Origin: Stereocaulon alpinum
Lineage: Eukaryota; Ascomycota; Lecanoromycetes; Lecanorales; Stereocaulaceae
DNA: 26,273 nt
Reading direction: 5' to 3'
Assembly (NCBI GenBank): GCA_018257865.1
Contig: JAEUBA010000199.1
Location: 1-26,273 of the forward strand
This document shows, piece after piece, positions 16,922 through 26,273 of this stretch. The notes below the pieces were generated by a model. That model was not told the origin of the DNA and did not search any database. It was given only the letters and a program-made list of their open reading frames with translations. Within the stretch, counting starts at the first letter, position 1. Each line of letters opens with the position of its first letter. The position numbers and the translations under genes were made by a program.

Positions 16922-18530
16922 AGGAGGTTTAGTCTTTAAGCCTTATTATAGGTTAACCTTAGTAGTAGTAATATTACTACTTATAGGCCTAATACCTATA
17001 GAGCTTGCGACCCTAGTAACGTAGTTATTATAACTTAGTATAAAGTAGCAGCGTATTACGGAATAGTAGCGCGTTTCGCGAATTACTTTACTTTTAAGGT
17101 AGCGAACGTAGTAGCGTATTCCGTACTTACTAAACCTTATAGTAATTTATCTAGTCTTCTTTCTACTAGTAAGTAATATTAAGTTTCTAATAATAGTAAG
17201 TACTTATCTCCTAATCCTTACGTATTATTAAGCGTTAGTATTAGTAGTATTACTATAGCAGCTTAATATTTTTACGGTAGTAAGGTAGCTTACTTACTAA
17301 GGAGTTTAAATCTAGTATATTAATCTTAGTTAGTTAAGTATTATAGCCTAATATAGTAATCTCGCGAATCTCCTAATACCGCCTTAGACTACTACTTTCT
17401 TTTTAACTCTTAAATACTTACGTAACTATAGAAGGAATATACTAATAATATTAGTAGTACTATTACTATTAACCCCTTACTACTATAGCCCTTTAGGGCG
17501 TTTCTTACCTTCGCTGCGTACGTAATTAACTAATAAGTAAGGGAGAACGCGAAGTTAGGCTAATAGTAGGTATAGCAGCTTCTCCCTTAACTAAGGCTAC
17601 CTCCTTACCTTCTACCTTACCTAAGGCTACCTCCTCTCCTACCTTACAGCCGCCTCCTATTATAGGGGCTTTTATATTACTACTACCTCCTCCTCCCGCT
17701 CCGCTAGCTCTACTACCGCTAGGCTAGGGCTCTACCCCTCCTAGTAAGTATTCTATATCTAGTAAAAGGGAGGAGAATATAAGGAATTATACTAAGGTAT
17801 CTATAGCTCGCGCTTACTTATATTACGTATAGGCTATTACCTAGATCCTAGACGCTATATACGTTCGACTAGGTAAGAGTAGCCGCTAACGTAAATATAG
17901 TAGATACTTATAGGGGGGGTACCCCTACGAACCTAATATCGCGCCTACTTTATTCGCTTTTACTATATTTTCGGCTACTACTAGCTTAGAAGTACGCGTA
18001 GCCCTTTAGGCTTAGGAAGATAAGAATTATTTAGCTTTATATACTTAGTACGGCTTAGCTAATAAGTATAGCTACGCTTATTACTACTTATCCCCTACCT
18101 CCTACCCTATTTATACCTATTCTACCCCCTACCCGCCTTACGGCGGCGCCTACTAGCCCTTTAGGATTAAGTATTTAGGGTAAGTTATTACTCCGTTTAG
18201 GCCTATATAGATTAGGCGTACTAATACTAAGTAGTTATACTTAGGTACTTAGGTCTTATAGCCCTTTACTTTTTCCTTATAGCGCTTACTACTACTAATT
18301 AGCTTTTCGCCCTATAGGGCTCTTTTTAATTCTTATATACGCTTTTTACGTAATTAGGTAGTTATACCCTTTAGGGCTAATAGATTTACCTATAGGCCTT
18401 ATTTTAAGTTACTAGCTATCCTCTCTTTTATAGCCTACCTTATCTTTTACTTACTTATAACTTAGGGTCTTGCTATACTATAGTTACTTACTTACTTACT
18501 TACTTAAAATCCCTAATAGAGTCCTTTATA
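16922..18530. other. Extra 1.6-kb region of gypsy B between integrase tail and polypurine tract
   Basis: This is longer than a usual gypsy 3' untranslated region. A plus-strand frame (opposite to pol) at about 17590-18180 is interrupted mainly by TAG/TAA. It has a Pro/Ser/Thr-rich part (TLQPPPI, LLPPPPAPLALLPLGQG) and then a Tyr/Pro-rich part (SPTSYPIYTYSTPYPPYGG) with unbiased composition, as a former antisense ORF would show. The minus-strand frame over the same bases also reads plausibly (Gly/Ala/Val-rich), so strand is undecided. A (TTAC)n run lies at 18484-18506. No known domain was recognised. Confidence 0.4.
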
Positions 18531-21500
18531 TTACTAAGAAACTTAACTAATTCCTATAAATCCTTATAAGGGTAAGTATCCTTCTACTTAATAAGATACT
18601 TAAGGTAGCTATTACTAGTCCTTTTATCTAATACCTTATTAACTTCCTATTCCTCTTCCTTATTAATAAGGACTACTTACGGCTCTAGGTTATCACCTTA
18701 TAAATACTAAGGCTTTAGTATTAATATATAGAATACTAGATAAATCCTACTATATTTAGTAGGGAGTTCTAATTTATACGCTTACTTACCTATCTTCTCT
18801 AGTACCTTAAATAGTCCTAGTTACCTATAATTAAGCTTCTTCTTTAGGCGTAAGGTACGTATATTTATACTTCGTAGTAGTACTTTATTACCCTCCTTAA
18901 AGGTTATAGCTTTATAATTACTATTATAGTACTTTACTTACTACTTAGTAGCTTACTCCTATATCTCTTTTAAATATAATTAGGATTTATATAACTATTC
19001 TACTCGCTTTATAGTAAATAGTGCCTCCCCTTCTAAGCTTCTACCCTTAGGAGTACTTCTTAAATCTATAGTATAGCTTATTAGTAGGTCTTATAGTATT
19101 CGCTTAGTACTTACGTATATACTATTATTATATATAAATATCGCTATTAGTAGTAATTCCGGCTAATTATCCTACTTATAGTTATAGTATACTTATAGGT
19201 AGTATTTAAGTACTTAGTTCTACCTCTTAGTCTAACTATCTATTTAAGGGTAGAATATAGTACTAAGCTTATACTTTATACCTAAGTACTAGTAAAGCGT
19301 TATCTAAAACTTACTAGTAAACAGCGAGCCTCGATCTATAATTAATTCTTATATTATATCTTATAGTAAGAGGAATTCCCTCTATATTATATCTACTAAG
19401 TTATTTACTATTAAGTCTTTTATAGTTACTATATACGTTATATATTTCGTAAGCTTATCTACTAAGACTAAGATTATATTATAAGTTTTTCCTATATATA
19501 CGTCCCTAGTAGGGGGTATATCTATAATAAAGTCTATTATTATAGTATAGAAAGGCGTTATACTACCTAGTAGGATTAAGGTTAGTTTACTATATAGCTT
19601 ATAGTAATATACTTATACCCTCTAATAATCTAAGTAACTACGAACGTATTCTCTAATATTACTTATTATACTAGGCTAATAATATTTAGACCTAATACCT
19701 TCTTTAGTACGCTTATAACTAAAGTATTTAGTACTAGGGTTATTATAATTTATACGAAGGATCTCTTCCTTTATTACTAAGTTACTTAGTATATAAACTA
19801 CTAGGCTATAATATAGTAGTCTATCTTTACTTATACCCTATTTCGAAAGCTTATCTAATTTAGTTACGTACCTTTAGCGCTATTCTTACTTAGTAATAAA
19901 AGCGTCCTTCCGCTACAGCTTAAGTAGCTATACTACTATTAATTCTCGCAAATCTAAATAAGACCTCTCTAACTCTAAAACTTAGTAAACTAGAAGTCGG
20001 GACGACTATATAGTATCTAGAATACGAGTCTATCTATTAAGTACCTTCTTATCTAAGTCTATAACTTAGGTATTTATAATAGTAATACTATCTAGTTACG
20101 CTATTAATACTACTAGTTTAATACTTATAGGTACGCTATTATATTCCTATATATTAGGTTAGTATTCCTAATTACGGAGCTTACTTTATAAGGTAGGGAG
20201 GAAGTCTTTATTACTATCCTCGCTACTATTTAGTTCAATAATATTAGGCCTTCTTAATAGCGTATCCGTAGGGTTAAGTTTTCCCTTATAATATTTAATT
20301 ATAAAGTTAAACGTAGCTAACTTTTTAGCTTAGCGAATCTACTTCGTATTAAGCTCCTTTATAGTTATAAAGTAACGAAGGTTATTATAATTAGTAATTA
20401 CGTAGATTAGGTATTTACTATCTTATAAGTAGTACCTCTAGTTCTTAAATCCTAGTATAATTATATATAGTTCTTTATTATATATATCCTAGCGTATCTC
20501 TACTCCTTTAAATTTATAGCTAAAGAATATAATAGGATACTACTACTTATCCTTACCTAGCTAGCTAAGTACTCTACTTATACCTACTTTAGAAGTATCG
20601 GTTTCTATTCTAAGCGCTTACTCCTAGTTATAGTATTCTAGGATAGGTACGGTAGTAAATACTTACTTAAGTATTTAAAACGCCTTGCGTGCGATATTAT
20701 TAAATATAAAGGGTTACTTAACTTCGCCCTTCTTACTTCCTTAGGTTAGGTTAGTTAAAGGCGCTGCGATCTATAAAAAGCCTTTTATAAATCGCTAATA
20801 GAAGCCTATAAAGTTAAGGAAGACTAGTATATCTTTTATAGACCCTAGTTCTAGCTACTTAGTAACTATATTAATATATAACTACTTTATTTAGATACTA
20901 CGCAGGGTTACTATAAATCCTAAAAAGGTAACCTTACTATAATTAAACGTATACTTTAGTAACTTCGTATAGAGTTAATACTCTAGTAAAGTACGCAGTA
21001 CCTTTTATATATACTCTTAATATAACTCTTCTATTTCTAAGTAGATTAGCACGTCGTCTAGATAGACTACGTAGTATACGTTAATATATAGCTTAAGTAC
21101 TTTATTAATATATAACTAGAAAGTTGCGGGGGTATTTATAAGGCTAAAAGGTATTACTTAGTACTTAAACTAGCTATAGTAAGTTTAGAAGGAGGTTTTC
21201 TACTTATCTCCTTTATACACCTATATCCTATAATATATATTATAAATATTAATCTTAGTAAAGTGCTTAGTACCTATAAACCTCTCTAAGGTTTCTAAGA
21301 GTAATAGTAATAGGTAGTTATTCTTAATAGTTACCTTATTAAGCCCTCTATAGTCGATATAAAGCTATAGGGAACTATCTACTTTCCTTACGAATAATAC
21401 TAGCGAGCCTATTAGGCTACTTAAGGGACGAATCTACTTCTTCTTAAGCGTAGTACTTAGGTAGTCCCTAATCGCTACGAGTTTATTATATAATATATTA

Positions 21501-22130
21501 TAAATCGGCCTACTTCTTAGTAGCTTGCTAGGTAGTAAGTCTATTAGGTACTTAACTTATTCGTATATATTAAGGCTATTAGATAGTTCTTTTAAAAAGA
21601 CCTCTTTTAAGCCTACTAGCTTATTTAGTACGCTAGGCTTATCTAACTACGTAGCTTTATACTACGTAGCTCTATTATAACTATCGTTACTTACTAGTAG
21701 AGTCTTATATAGGATTGCGATAAACGCTTCCCCTTTCTTATATATAATTACTATATTAGCTAATAAAGCAAATTACTCTATATTAATAAGTACGATATTC
21801 GCCTACGTCCTAGGCTTATTATAGTATATCTAGAACTACTCGCGCTAACGGATATTAGGATTAATATTATAGATCTAGGGGTAACTAAGAATAAGGTTAT
21901 ATCCTTATATATCTATAGTATACGCCTTTAAGGTTCTCTCCTACTTCTATCTAGTACTATCTATAAGACTAAGGTTTAACGTATATATACTATATAACGG
22001 TATTTAGTACCTATTAATAGTATGTACTATAGTAGGGGCCTAATTAGGCTTTAGTATCTACGCGCCTTTAATTAAGAACTATAAGATAAAGTTCTCCTTA
22101 CCCCTAGTATCTACTAGGGTAGTAATATTA
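18531..22130 (-). pseudogene. Gypsy B pol pseudogene: protease, RT, RNase H, integrase, chromodomain-like tail
   Basis: This is the dead polyprotein of element B, read right to left. Protease-like remnant: DIQGYNLILSYPQIYN (near 21860-21920, family pattern GYDLILGxPWL, with RIP-altered codons). RT: KKK*IRPLSSLIGSLVLFVRK (about 21370-21440), LYIDYRGLNKVTIKNNYPLP (about 21300-21365), VIPFSLINTPATF and the catalytic VVYLDDVLIYLE (21040-21076, Asp-Asp intact). RNase H: YVITNYNNLRYFITIKELNTK (about 20340-20400). Integrase: HHCC-region remnants near 19640-19760, then DFIIDIPPTRD, DRGSLFTSKF (about 19300-19350) and Q.LELP (about 18800). A chromodomain-like end lies near 18560-18680 (EVNKVLDKRT, YLIK*KGY). 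Stops are scattered, mostly TAG/TAA. Domain order is the standard Ty3/gypsy (chromovirus-like) one; the chromodomain is the least certain part. Confidence 0.8.
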
Positions 22131-22189
22131 CGCCTACCTAGCGGCGTCGTAATTTCTCCTTATAATATTAGAGCGCGAGGTTTCCGCTT

Positions 22190-23460
22190 ATTAGGTAGTA
22201 ACCCTAATACCCTAGTAGCGAGTATTAGGGCTTAGCTTTTCCCTTTTCGCTACCTAGATTACGCGATTCGTTACTAGTAATATACTTCGGGTAATCTAGC
22301 GAGCCTTTAAAGTAGCTAAACTACCTATACTTATAATACTAAATCTTAGCGAGGGGTTTCTTATACTTACTAGCTAAGTCGCCGCCTTCGTATTTAATTC
22401 GCGTAGGCCTGCGGCCTTATAATACTAAAGAGGATAATCTCTTACTATCCTCCTTTATATAGGAGGTCTTAGATCTTATACGTAGCTAACTATACTTACT
22501 AGGCTTCTCCCTAGTATAGGCCTTATTAGTTAAAGGTAGCTTCTTTAGTTTTTATAACCTCTACTTAATACCTTAGTACTATAGTAGTAGCGAGGTATAA
22601 GTAGTAGGTTAGAGTACGTCTTTTATAGCTTCTAAAGCGATCTTTTCGACTACTCTATTATATAGGGTCTCTATACGTTCTTAGTCTTCTATAGGGCGAT
22701 CCCTCTATATCTATAGGGCTATAAGGTAATTATTAAAGTTCGCGATTATCTATATATCTCTTATAGTCGCCTTAGCTAGCTGGCGACCTATATTATAGGA
22801 CCTAACTACTAGGTTATAAACTTAATCTAAGTACTAGTTAGTATACTCCTTCTATATAGGTTTACCGGTACTACGTAGTATAGTATCTCTTATATTTCTC
22901 TAGGTCTACCTCTTTGTATCTACTAGGAAGGCGGAGGACTAGCGAGTCTTTTCCTTATCTATATAGAAGTTATTATAGGGGGCTAAGGCGATATAATCCT
23001 CGCAGTCTTAAATAAATATAACTACTAAGTTATAGTAGGTAAGGTACTACGTCTTAGGTACCTTAATAACGCTTACTCGCTTATAAGATATATCGTAGTA
23101 GTAATTATCGCTATACTTATAATAGTACCCTTATATATATTCGAATTTAGCGAGTTTAAGCTTTTTAACAGCTACCTACTTCTTAGCCTTAAGTAGTATA
23201 AGTTAGTAATATTACTCTTAAGTTAGACCTATTAAGCGGGGGTCTTCGCTTACTAGTATAAGGATTAGAGGTATATTATTATTTTAGTCGCTACCCTCGC
23301 TAGTAGTATAGCTAGAGGATATACCTCCTATATTAATAACTTCTTTAGAGTTAATAACCTCTTCTTATAAGGTTATAATATTAGTAGTACTTTCCTACGG
23401 TATAATACTATAACTTTATAGGTTAATAGGGGACTCCTAGGTTATACTTACTATTACTAA
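22190..23460 (-). pseudogene. Gypsy B gag pseudogene
   Basis: This occupies the gag position between the 5' LTR and the protease. The minus-strand frame gives a helical, charged protein (fragments NLYREYTNQYLDLVYNL, GRQLAKAIRDIQ, ERIETLYNRVEKIALEAIKDVL, about 22600-22900). Near 23080-23150 is a Tyr-rich stretch (GYYYKYSDNYYYDIS) that may be RIP-altered Cys/His. I assign gag from position and character; no diagnostic capsid motif was identified with confidence. Confidence 0.5.
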
Positions 23461-23494
23461 CTAGGTAGCTCTATACGAACGGAGTTATTAGAAC

Positions 23495-23766
23495 TATAAG
23501 GTAGTAAGTCCTCTTTTATATAAAGCTGCGTAGCGGCTAGGTACGTAATTACTATTATAGAGTTAATAGATAGATAAGTGCGAGTATAATTTATAGATTA
23601 CTAGTAGAGCTAATAACTAAGGAGGTAAGAAGGAATTCGAGGTATACGCGATTCTTTAAGTCCCTAGCTAAGCCCGCTTACTAAGCGTACTAGGAACTTC
23701 GCCTAATATACTAGAAACCTACTAAGTATACTAGGCCTAGCACTAATATTCGCCTTCCGCCTTATA
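23495..23766 (-). repeat. Gypsy B 5' LTR (right), 272 bp
   Basis: Same length and ends as 16635-16906. It keeps a few more unmutated sites (agctgcg, aagtgcgag, agcact), so the two LTRs were mutated unequally. The promoter of the element would be here on the minus strand. Confidence 0.9.
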
Positions 23767-23771
23767 GTAGT
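23767..23771. repeat. 5-bp target duplication of gypsy B, right copy
   Basis: GTAGT, identical to 16630-16634. Element A coding sequence resumes immediately after it. Confidence 0.85.
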
Positions 23772-24590
23772 ACTTAATTATATTCTATTTAAGAAAGCTT
23801 TATTTAGTAAAGACTAGGTATAAAACTTATAATTAAGAGCTTCTTATAATAGTTAAGGCGTTCTAAGTATAGTAGTACTTTTTAGAAGGAAGTCTATATT
23901 TAGTAATAGTAATTACGGATTATAATAACCTAAGATATTTTTAGTTAATAGTATTATTAACTAAAAGGTAAGCCCGCTAGGCGATAAAGCTTACTATATA
24001 TAACTTCGAAATCTATTACTATATAGGTACTAAAAACCTAGCTAACGCGCCGTCTTAGCGGCTAGACTACGGAGTAGGGACGGATAAAAAAGATATATAT
24101 TTACTAACGTTATAGAATAAGCTAAAGAATATAAGATATATTTCTTTAGCGGATACTTAGGTATATAGCTCCTAAGGTAATTATTAGACCTATACTTAAG
24201 AAGAGAATAAAAGGTTAATAGGGCTTAGAGAACCCTATACCTTATAATTAGGGAAGAGTAATATACTCTTAGTAATATAATATAGCGTAAGCGACGGCCT
24301 TAACCCTACTATTAGTAAGTTTAGTTATAAACGAATAATATTAAGAAGGCTTATTATAGCTACGTTAAAGGCGAAGTATACTTAAAGAGAGTATACTAAA
24401 CTAATCTTAGAAATTCTCTAATATCTTTAAGAGGGAGATAAAGATATACTTAATAAAAAGGCGGTACTATAGTTATAGTACTAGTTAAGTAGTATAGACA
24501 CTTCTTTAATAATGGACTAAGTAGGGATTCTCTATAAAGGTAGTTTAATATATATACCTAATAATAAGGCTATTAAGTATAAAATTACCG
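23772..24590 (+). pseudogene. Gypsy A RNase H and start of integrase linker
   Basis: The element A pol frame continues after gypsy B. RNase H blocks: LRKLYLVKTRYKTYN*ELL (from SRK..xxETRYxxxDxELLAI, about 23800-23850), YFLEGSLYLVIVITDYNNLRYF (about 23877-23938, pattern VxTDHxNLxYF), LTKR*AR*AIKL..YNFEI (from NRRQARWAxxLxxYxFxI, about 23955-24015) and GTKNLANAPS*RLDYG (about 24027-24075, from GxxNxxADALSRRPDY). A linker then runs to a remnant of the GSLYIPNN/IPNNKAIK lead-in near 24540-24575, after which similarity to gypsy is lost. This is strong evidence that 16635-23766 was inserted into element A. Confidence 0.75.
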
Positions 24591-24599
24591 GTCTAGGTC

Positions 24600-25464
24600 T
24601 TAGAAGCGGAAGTAGTTATTATACCTATCCAAACCTATCTAAACGCCTTAGTTATAAGATACTAAGTACTAAGGGGAGTATACCCCTTAATAATTAAAGG
24701 TAACCGCTTAATCTATAGGAGACTATAGGGTAGGAGAGGAAGAGCGCGCTTAATACGCCTAACCCTATTACTAGAAAAGGAAGAATAGGCCTTATAGGAG
24801 CTTAAGGTAAAGGATTAGGATTAAGTAGTAATAATAAGAAGGAGGAAGGTATATTAGTATAACCTAAAAATAGATATTAAGGAGTATTAAGATATAGGCG
24901 TCCTAGTTAAGAAGATATAAGGCTAAGTAATAATAAAGTAGATTAAGTAGTAAAAGGTATATAAGGATATTATCCCTAAGTACTCTTATATACCTATATA
25001 GAATAAACTATTATTTAGAGAAAGGTATAACTACTACCTAAAGCTTAGGAAGGTAGAAAGCTTAATAGTAGTCTAACTCTAAAGTAGGAAGAATAGGTTT
25101 AACTACTTCCTTTATAAAGTAAAAGTACTAGGGGTATATAGTACCTACTATAGTTATAGATAAAGGAATTAGGATATAAAGTATATTCTTCTATACTATT
25201 TAGAGCTTAGCGATACTTAAAGGGAGCTTATTAAAGAGGTAGAGACTTATAATATTAGAATTATACTAGTTAAGGTTACTAGTATAAGAGTAGCTATAAG
25301 ATAGCTAGTTAGGTTAGGATTCCTAATATAGTATTAACTTACTAGGGAATAGCTCTCCTAGTCTAAACTCTCTATTAAAGTAGAACTAGTAATAAAAACC
25401 CTAAAGATAAAGAAGCCTAAGTATAAGTAGAAGCTAAAGGTAGCGGAGCTACTAAAGTATTATA
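24600..25464 (+). mobile_element. Second Tad-like LINE fragment (ORF2 3' part)
   Basis: From about 24930 to 25464 the sequence aligns with the LINE fragment at 15306-15848 and encodes the same ORF2 tail (YNYYLKLRKVESL, KYILLYYLELSDT*REL, KTLKIKKPKYK). It extends further 5' than the other copy, with a plausible but degraded frame back to about 24740; the junction with element A lies between about 24580 and 24740 and was not pinned down. Similarity to the first copy stops abruptly after GTATTATA at 25464, so the LINE 3' UTR and AATC tail are missing, cut off by the next block. Confidence 0.65.
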
Positions 25465-25857
25465 TCTATAAAAGTTTTTTTGGCTGAATTTTTTCTAGCC
25501 GCTGCAGCTACTATAGCTAAAACTTAGGAAGACTTAGTAACTTAACTAAACTTAACTAAACTTAGTAGCTTATCTCGTTTACTAAGTACTTACTAAGCGA
25601 CTAAAAATTTTTAGACTTAAAATAGCTATTTATAGCTATTTTTTTTAAGTTTTTTAAAGTTTAGCTTCCGCTACTAAAAACGGGAAGTTCGGGAAGTCTC
25701 TAGTTAATCTATTATTATTCCTTTTTTAAATCTAATTCTATTTTTAGAAATCTTACTTAATTTTAGTATAGAAAGTTTATTTATAGCCTTATATACCCCC
25801 CCTACTAGCGCTACTAGTTATAATATAATTATTATTAAATTCTAAATTCTTTTTTTT
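25465..25857. repeat. Unidentified AT-rich block with palindromes and T runs
   Basis: This 393-bp block lies between the cut LINE and the second retroposon copy. It keeps a few TG/CA (ggctgaatt, ctgcag). It holds a perfect 14-bp palindrome, CTAAAAATTTTTAG (25600-25613), two AATAGCTATT-like units that can fold with flanking ACTTAAAA/TTTTAAGT (about 25616-25652), two tandem AACTAAACTT units near 25542-25562, and T runs, including eight before the next element. No coding frame was recognised. It could be part of a DNA transposon or MITE inserted at TA, but matching terminal inverted repeats were not found. Confidence 0.35.
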
Positions 25858-26273
25858 GGCTAGCGATAGAGATATACCTGTACGCGGTACTAGCTACGAA
25901 CCTGAATACCTATTCAGAGCTGAGATATCTCCCCTAATATATTGCAGGTTAAACGATATTAAGACGTCGCGTAGTTACTGAGAACTCCGTGCAGAGTTTT
26001 TCAGGTAACGCGATAACACCTACCCTAACTCTACTATAACTATTATACCTCCCCTACGATCGAGACTAGATAGCAAGAATTGGTATTAGGTATAGTATCT
26101 TAGCCTAATAAGTAAAGAGTATAGGTAATACCTACCTAGCCGTTAATTCGAAAAATCTAATATCTACGTGCGCTTAATACGTATCTACTAGTTAAGACTA
26201 ACGCGCAGTCTATCCTAGGGGAAGGCTAGGGTTATAGGTATATAGGACTAAGAGAAGGATATACTAGGTTATA
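25858..26273 (+). mobile_element. Second copy of the 1191-bp retroposon, 5' 416 bp, less RIP-mutated
   Basis: It matches 12050-12465 with a constant offset of 13808, no gaps, and 39 differences by eye, all transitions. In 38 of these the other copy carries the RIP product. It starts at exactly the same base (GGCTAGCGATAG) after a run of eight T, and continues off the window. Being less damaged, it is the better template for judging whether the element ever coded: CA/TG remain at several places (cctgtacg, attgcagg, gtgcag). Confidence 0.85.

Larger units (their letters stand above)
16635..23766 (-). mobile_element. Complete Ty3/gypsy retrotransposon B, 7132 bp, minus strand
   Basis: This is a full-length LTR retrotransposon with two 272-bp LTRs, a 5-bp target duplication (GTAGT) and a polypurine tract beside the left (3') LTR. 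On the minus strand the order from the right is LTR, gag, protease, RT, RNase H, integrase, chromodomain-like tail, a 1.6-kb extra region, polypurine tract, LTR. It sits inside the RNase H gene of element A, which continues on both sides in the same frame. All coding parts are RIP-degraded and it cannot be autonomous. The primer-binding site should be just inside 23494; the minus-strand sequence there begins gttctaataactccg, and I cannot assign a tRNA to it. Confidence 0.88.
11113..24590 (+). mobile_element. Gypsy element A, plus strand, split by three nested insertions
   Basis: This is an outer Ty3/gypsy retrotransposon, heavily RIP-mutated. Its own sequence lies at 11113-12049, 13241-15305, 16090-16634 and 23767 to about 24590. 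The pieces between are a retroposon (12050-13240), a LINE fragment (15306-16089) and gypsy B (16635-23766). The order along the plus strand is LTR-like start, coiled-coil/gag, CCHC knuckle, protease, RT, RNase H. The gag and RT/RNase H frames continue across each inserted piece. The integrase is not convincingly seen: near 24550-24590 the frame passes IPNNKAIK, the usual lead-in to the integrase zinc finger, and then changes to LINE-like sequence. The 3' LTR is outside the window or lost, so the exact extent is uncertain. Confidence 0.75.

Noticed and set aside
11113..26273. Active retrotransposons
   Set aside because: Every recognisable gag/pol frame has many TAG/TAA stops and altered Cys/His residues; none can be autonomous.

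Overview
The window looks like a piece of nuclear chromosome from a filamentous ascomycete (Pezizomycotina). Three things support this. A seven-exon EF-1alpha gene carries the intron layout used in fungal barcoding. A fungal-type STAND/ankyrin gene lies next to it. The flanking DNA has the signature of repeat-induced point mutation (RIP): CpA/TpG are almost absent, TpA is in large excess, and stops in relic reading frames are nearly all TAG/TAA where CAG, CAA or TGG is expected. Species cannot be named from this.

The layout is a gene island of about 6.2 kb (roughly 4.89-11.11 kb) between two blocks of RIP-mutated transposons. The left block (1-4.89 kb) holds a minus-strand Ty3/gypsy gag relic, the 3' part of a Helitron (PIF1-type helicase tail plus a preserved terminal hairpin and CTAG end), and ORF1 of a Tad-like LINE on the minus strand. 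The island holds TEF1 (5271-7077, +) and an intronless NB-ARC-like/ankyrin STAND gene (8038-10431, +). Both are intact and show no RIP.

The right block (11.11-26.27 kb) is a nested stack. A plus-strand gypsy element (A) begins near 11113. Inside it are (i) a 1191-bp retroposon at 12050-13240 with a 13-bp target duplication, (ii) a 5'-truncated Tad-like LINE at 15306-16089 with a 13-bp duplication in the RT domain, and (iii) a complete 7132-bp minus-strand gypsy (B) at 16635-23766 with two 272-bp LTRs, a polypurine tract and a GTAGT duplication. RNase H of element A resumes directly after B. A second Tad-like LINE fragment, an unidentified AT-rich block and a second, less mutated copy of the 1191-bp retroposon's 5' end close the window.

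The two genes are not evidently linked in function: TEF1 is a translation housekeeping gene and the STAND gene a likely non-self/immune-type sensor. The strongest candidate for something undescribed is the 1191-bp retroposon. It has a fixed 5' end shared by two insertions and a 3' tail shared with the LINE, but no recognisable reverse transcriptase. Aligning its two copies by eye gives a direct record of RIP: 39 differences, all transitions, 38 of them in one direction, and about half from CpG-to-TpA double conversions. All counts and boundaries were made by hand and need computational confirmation.
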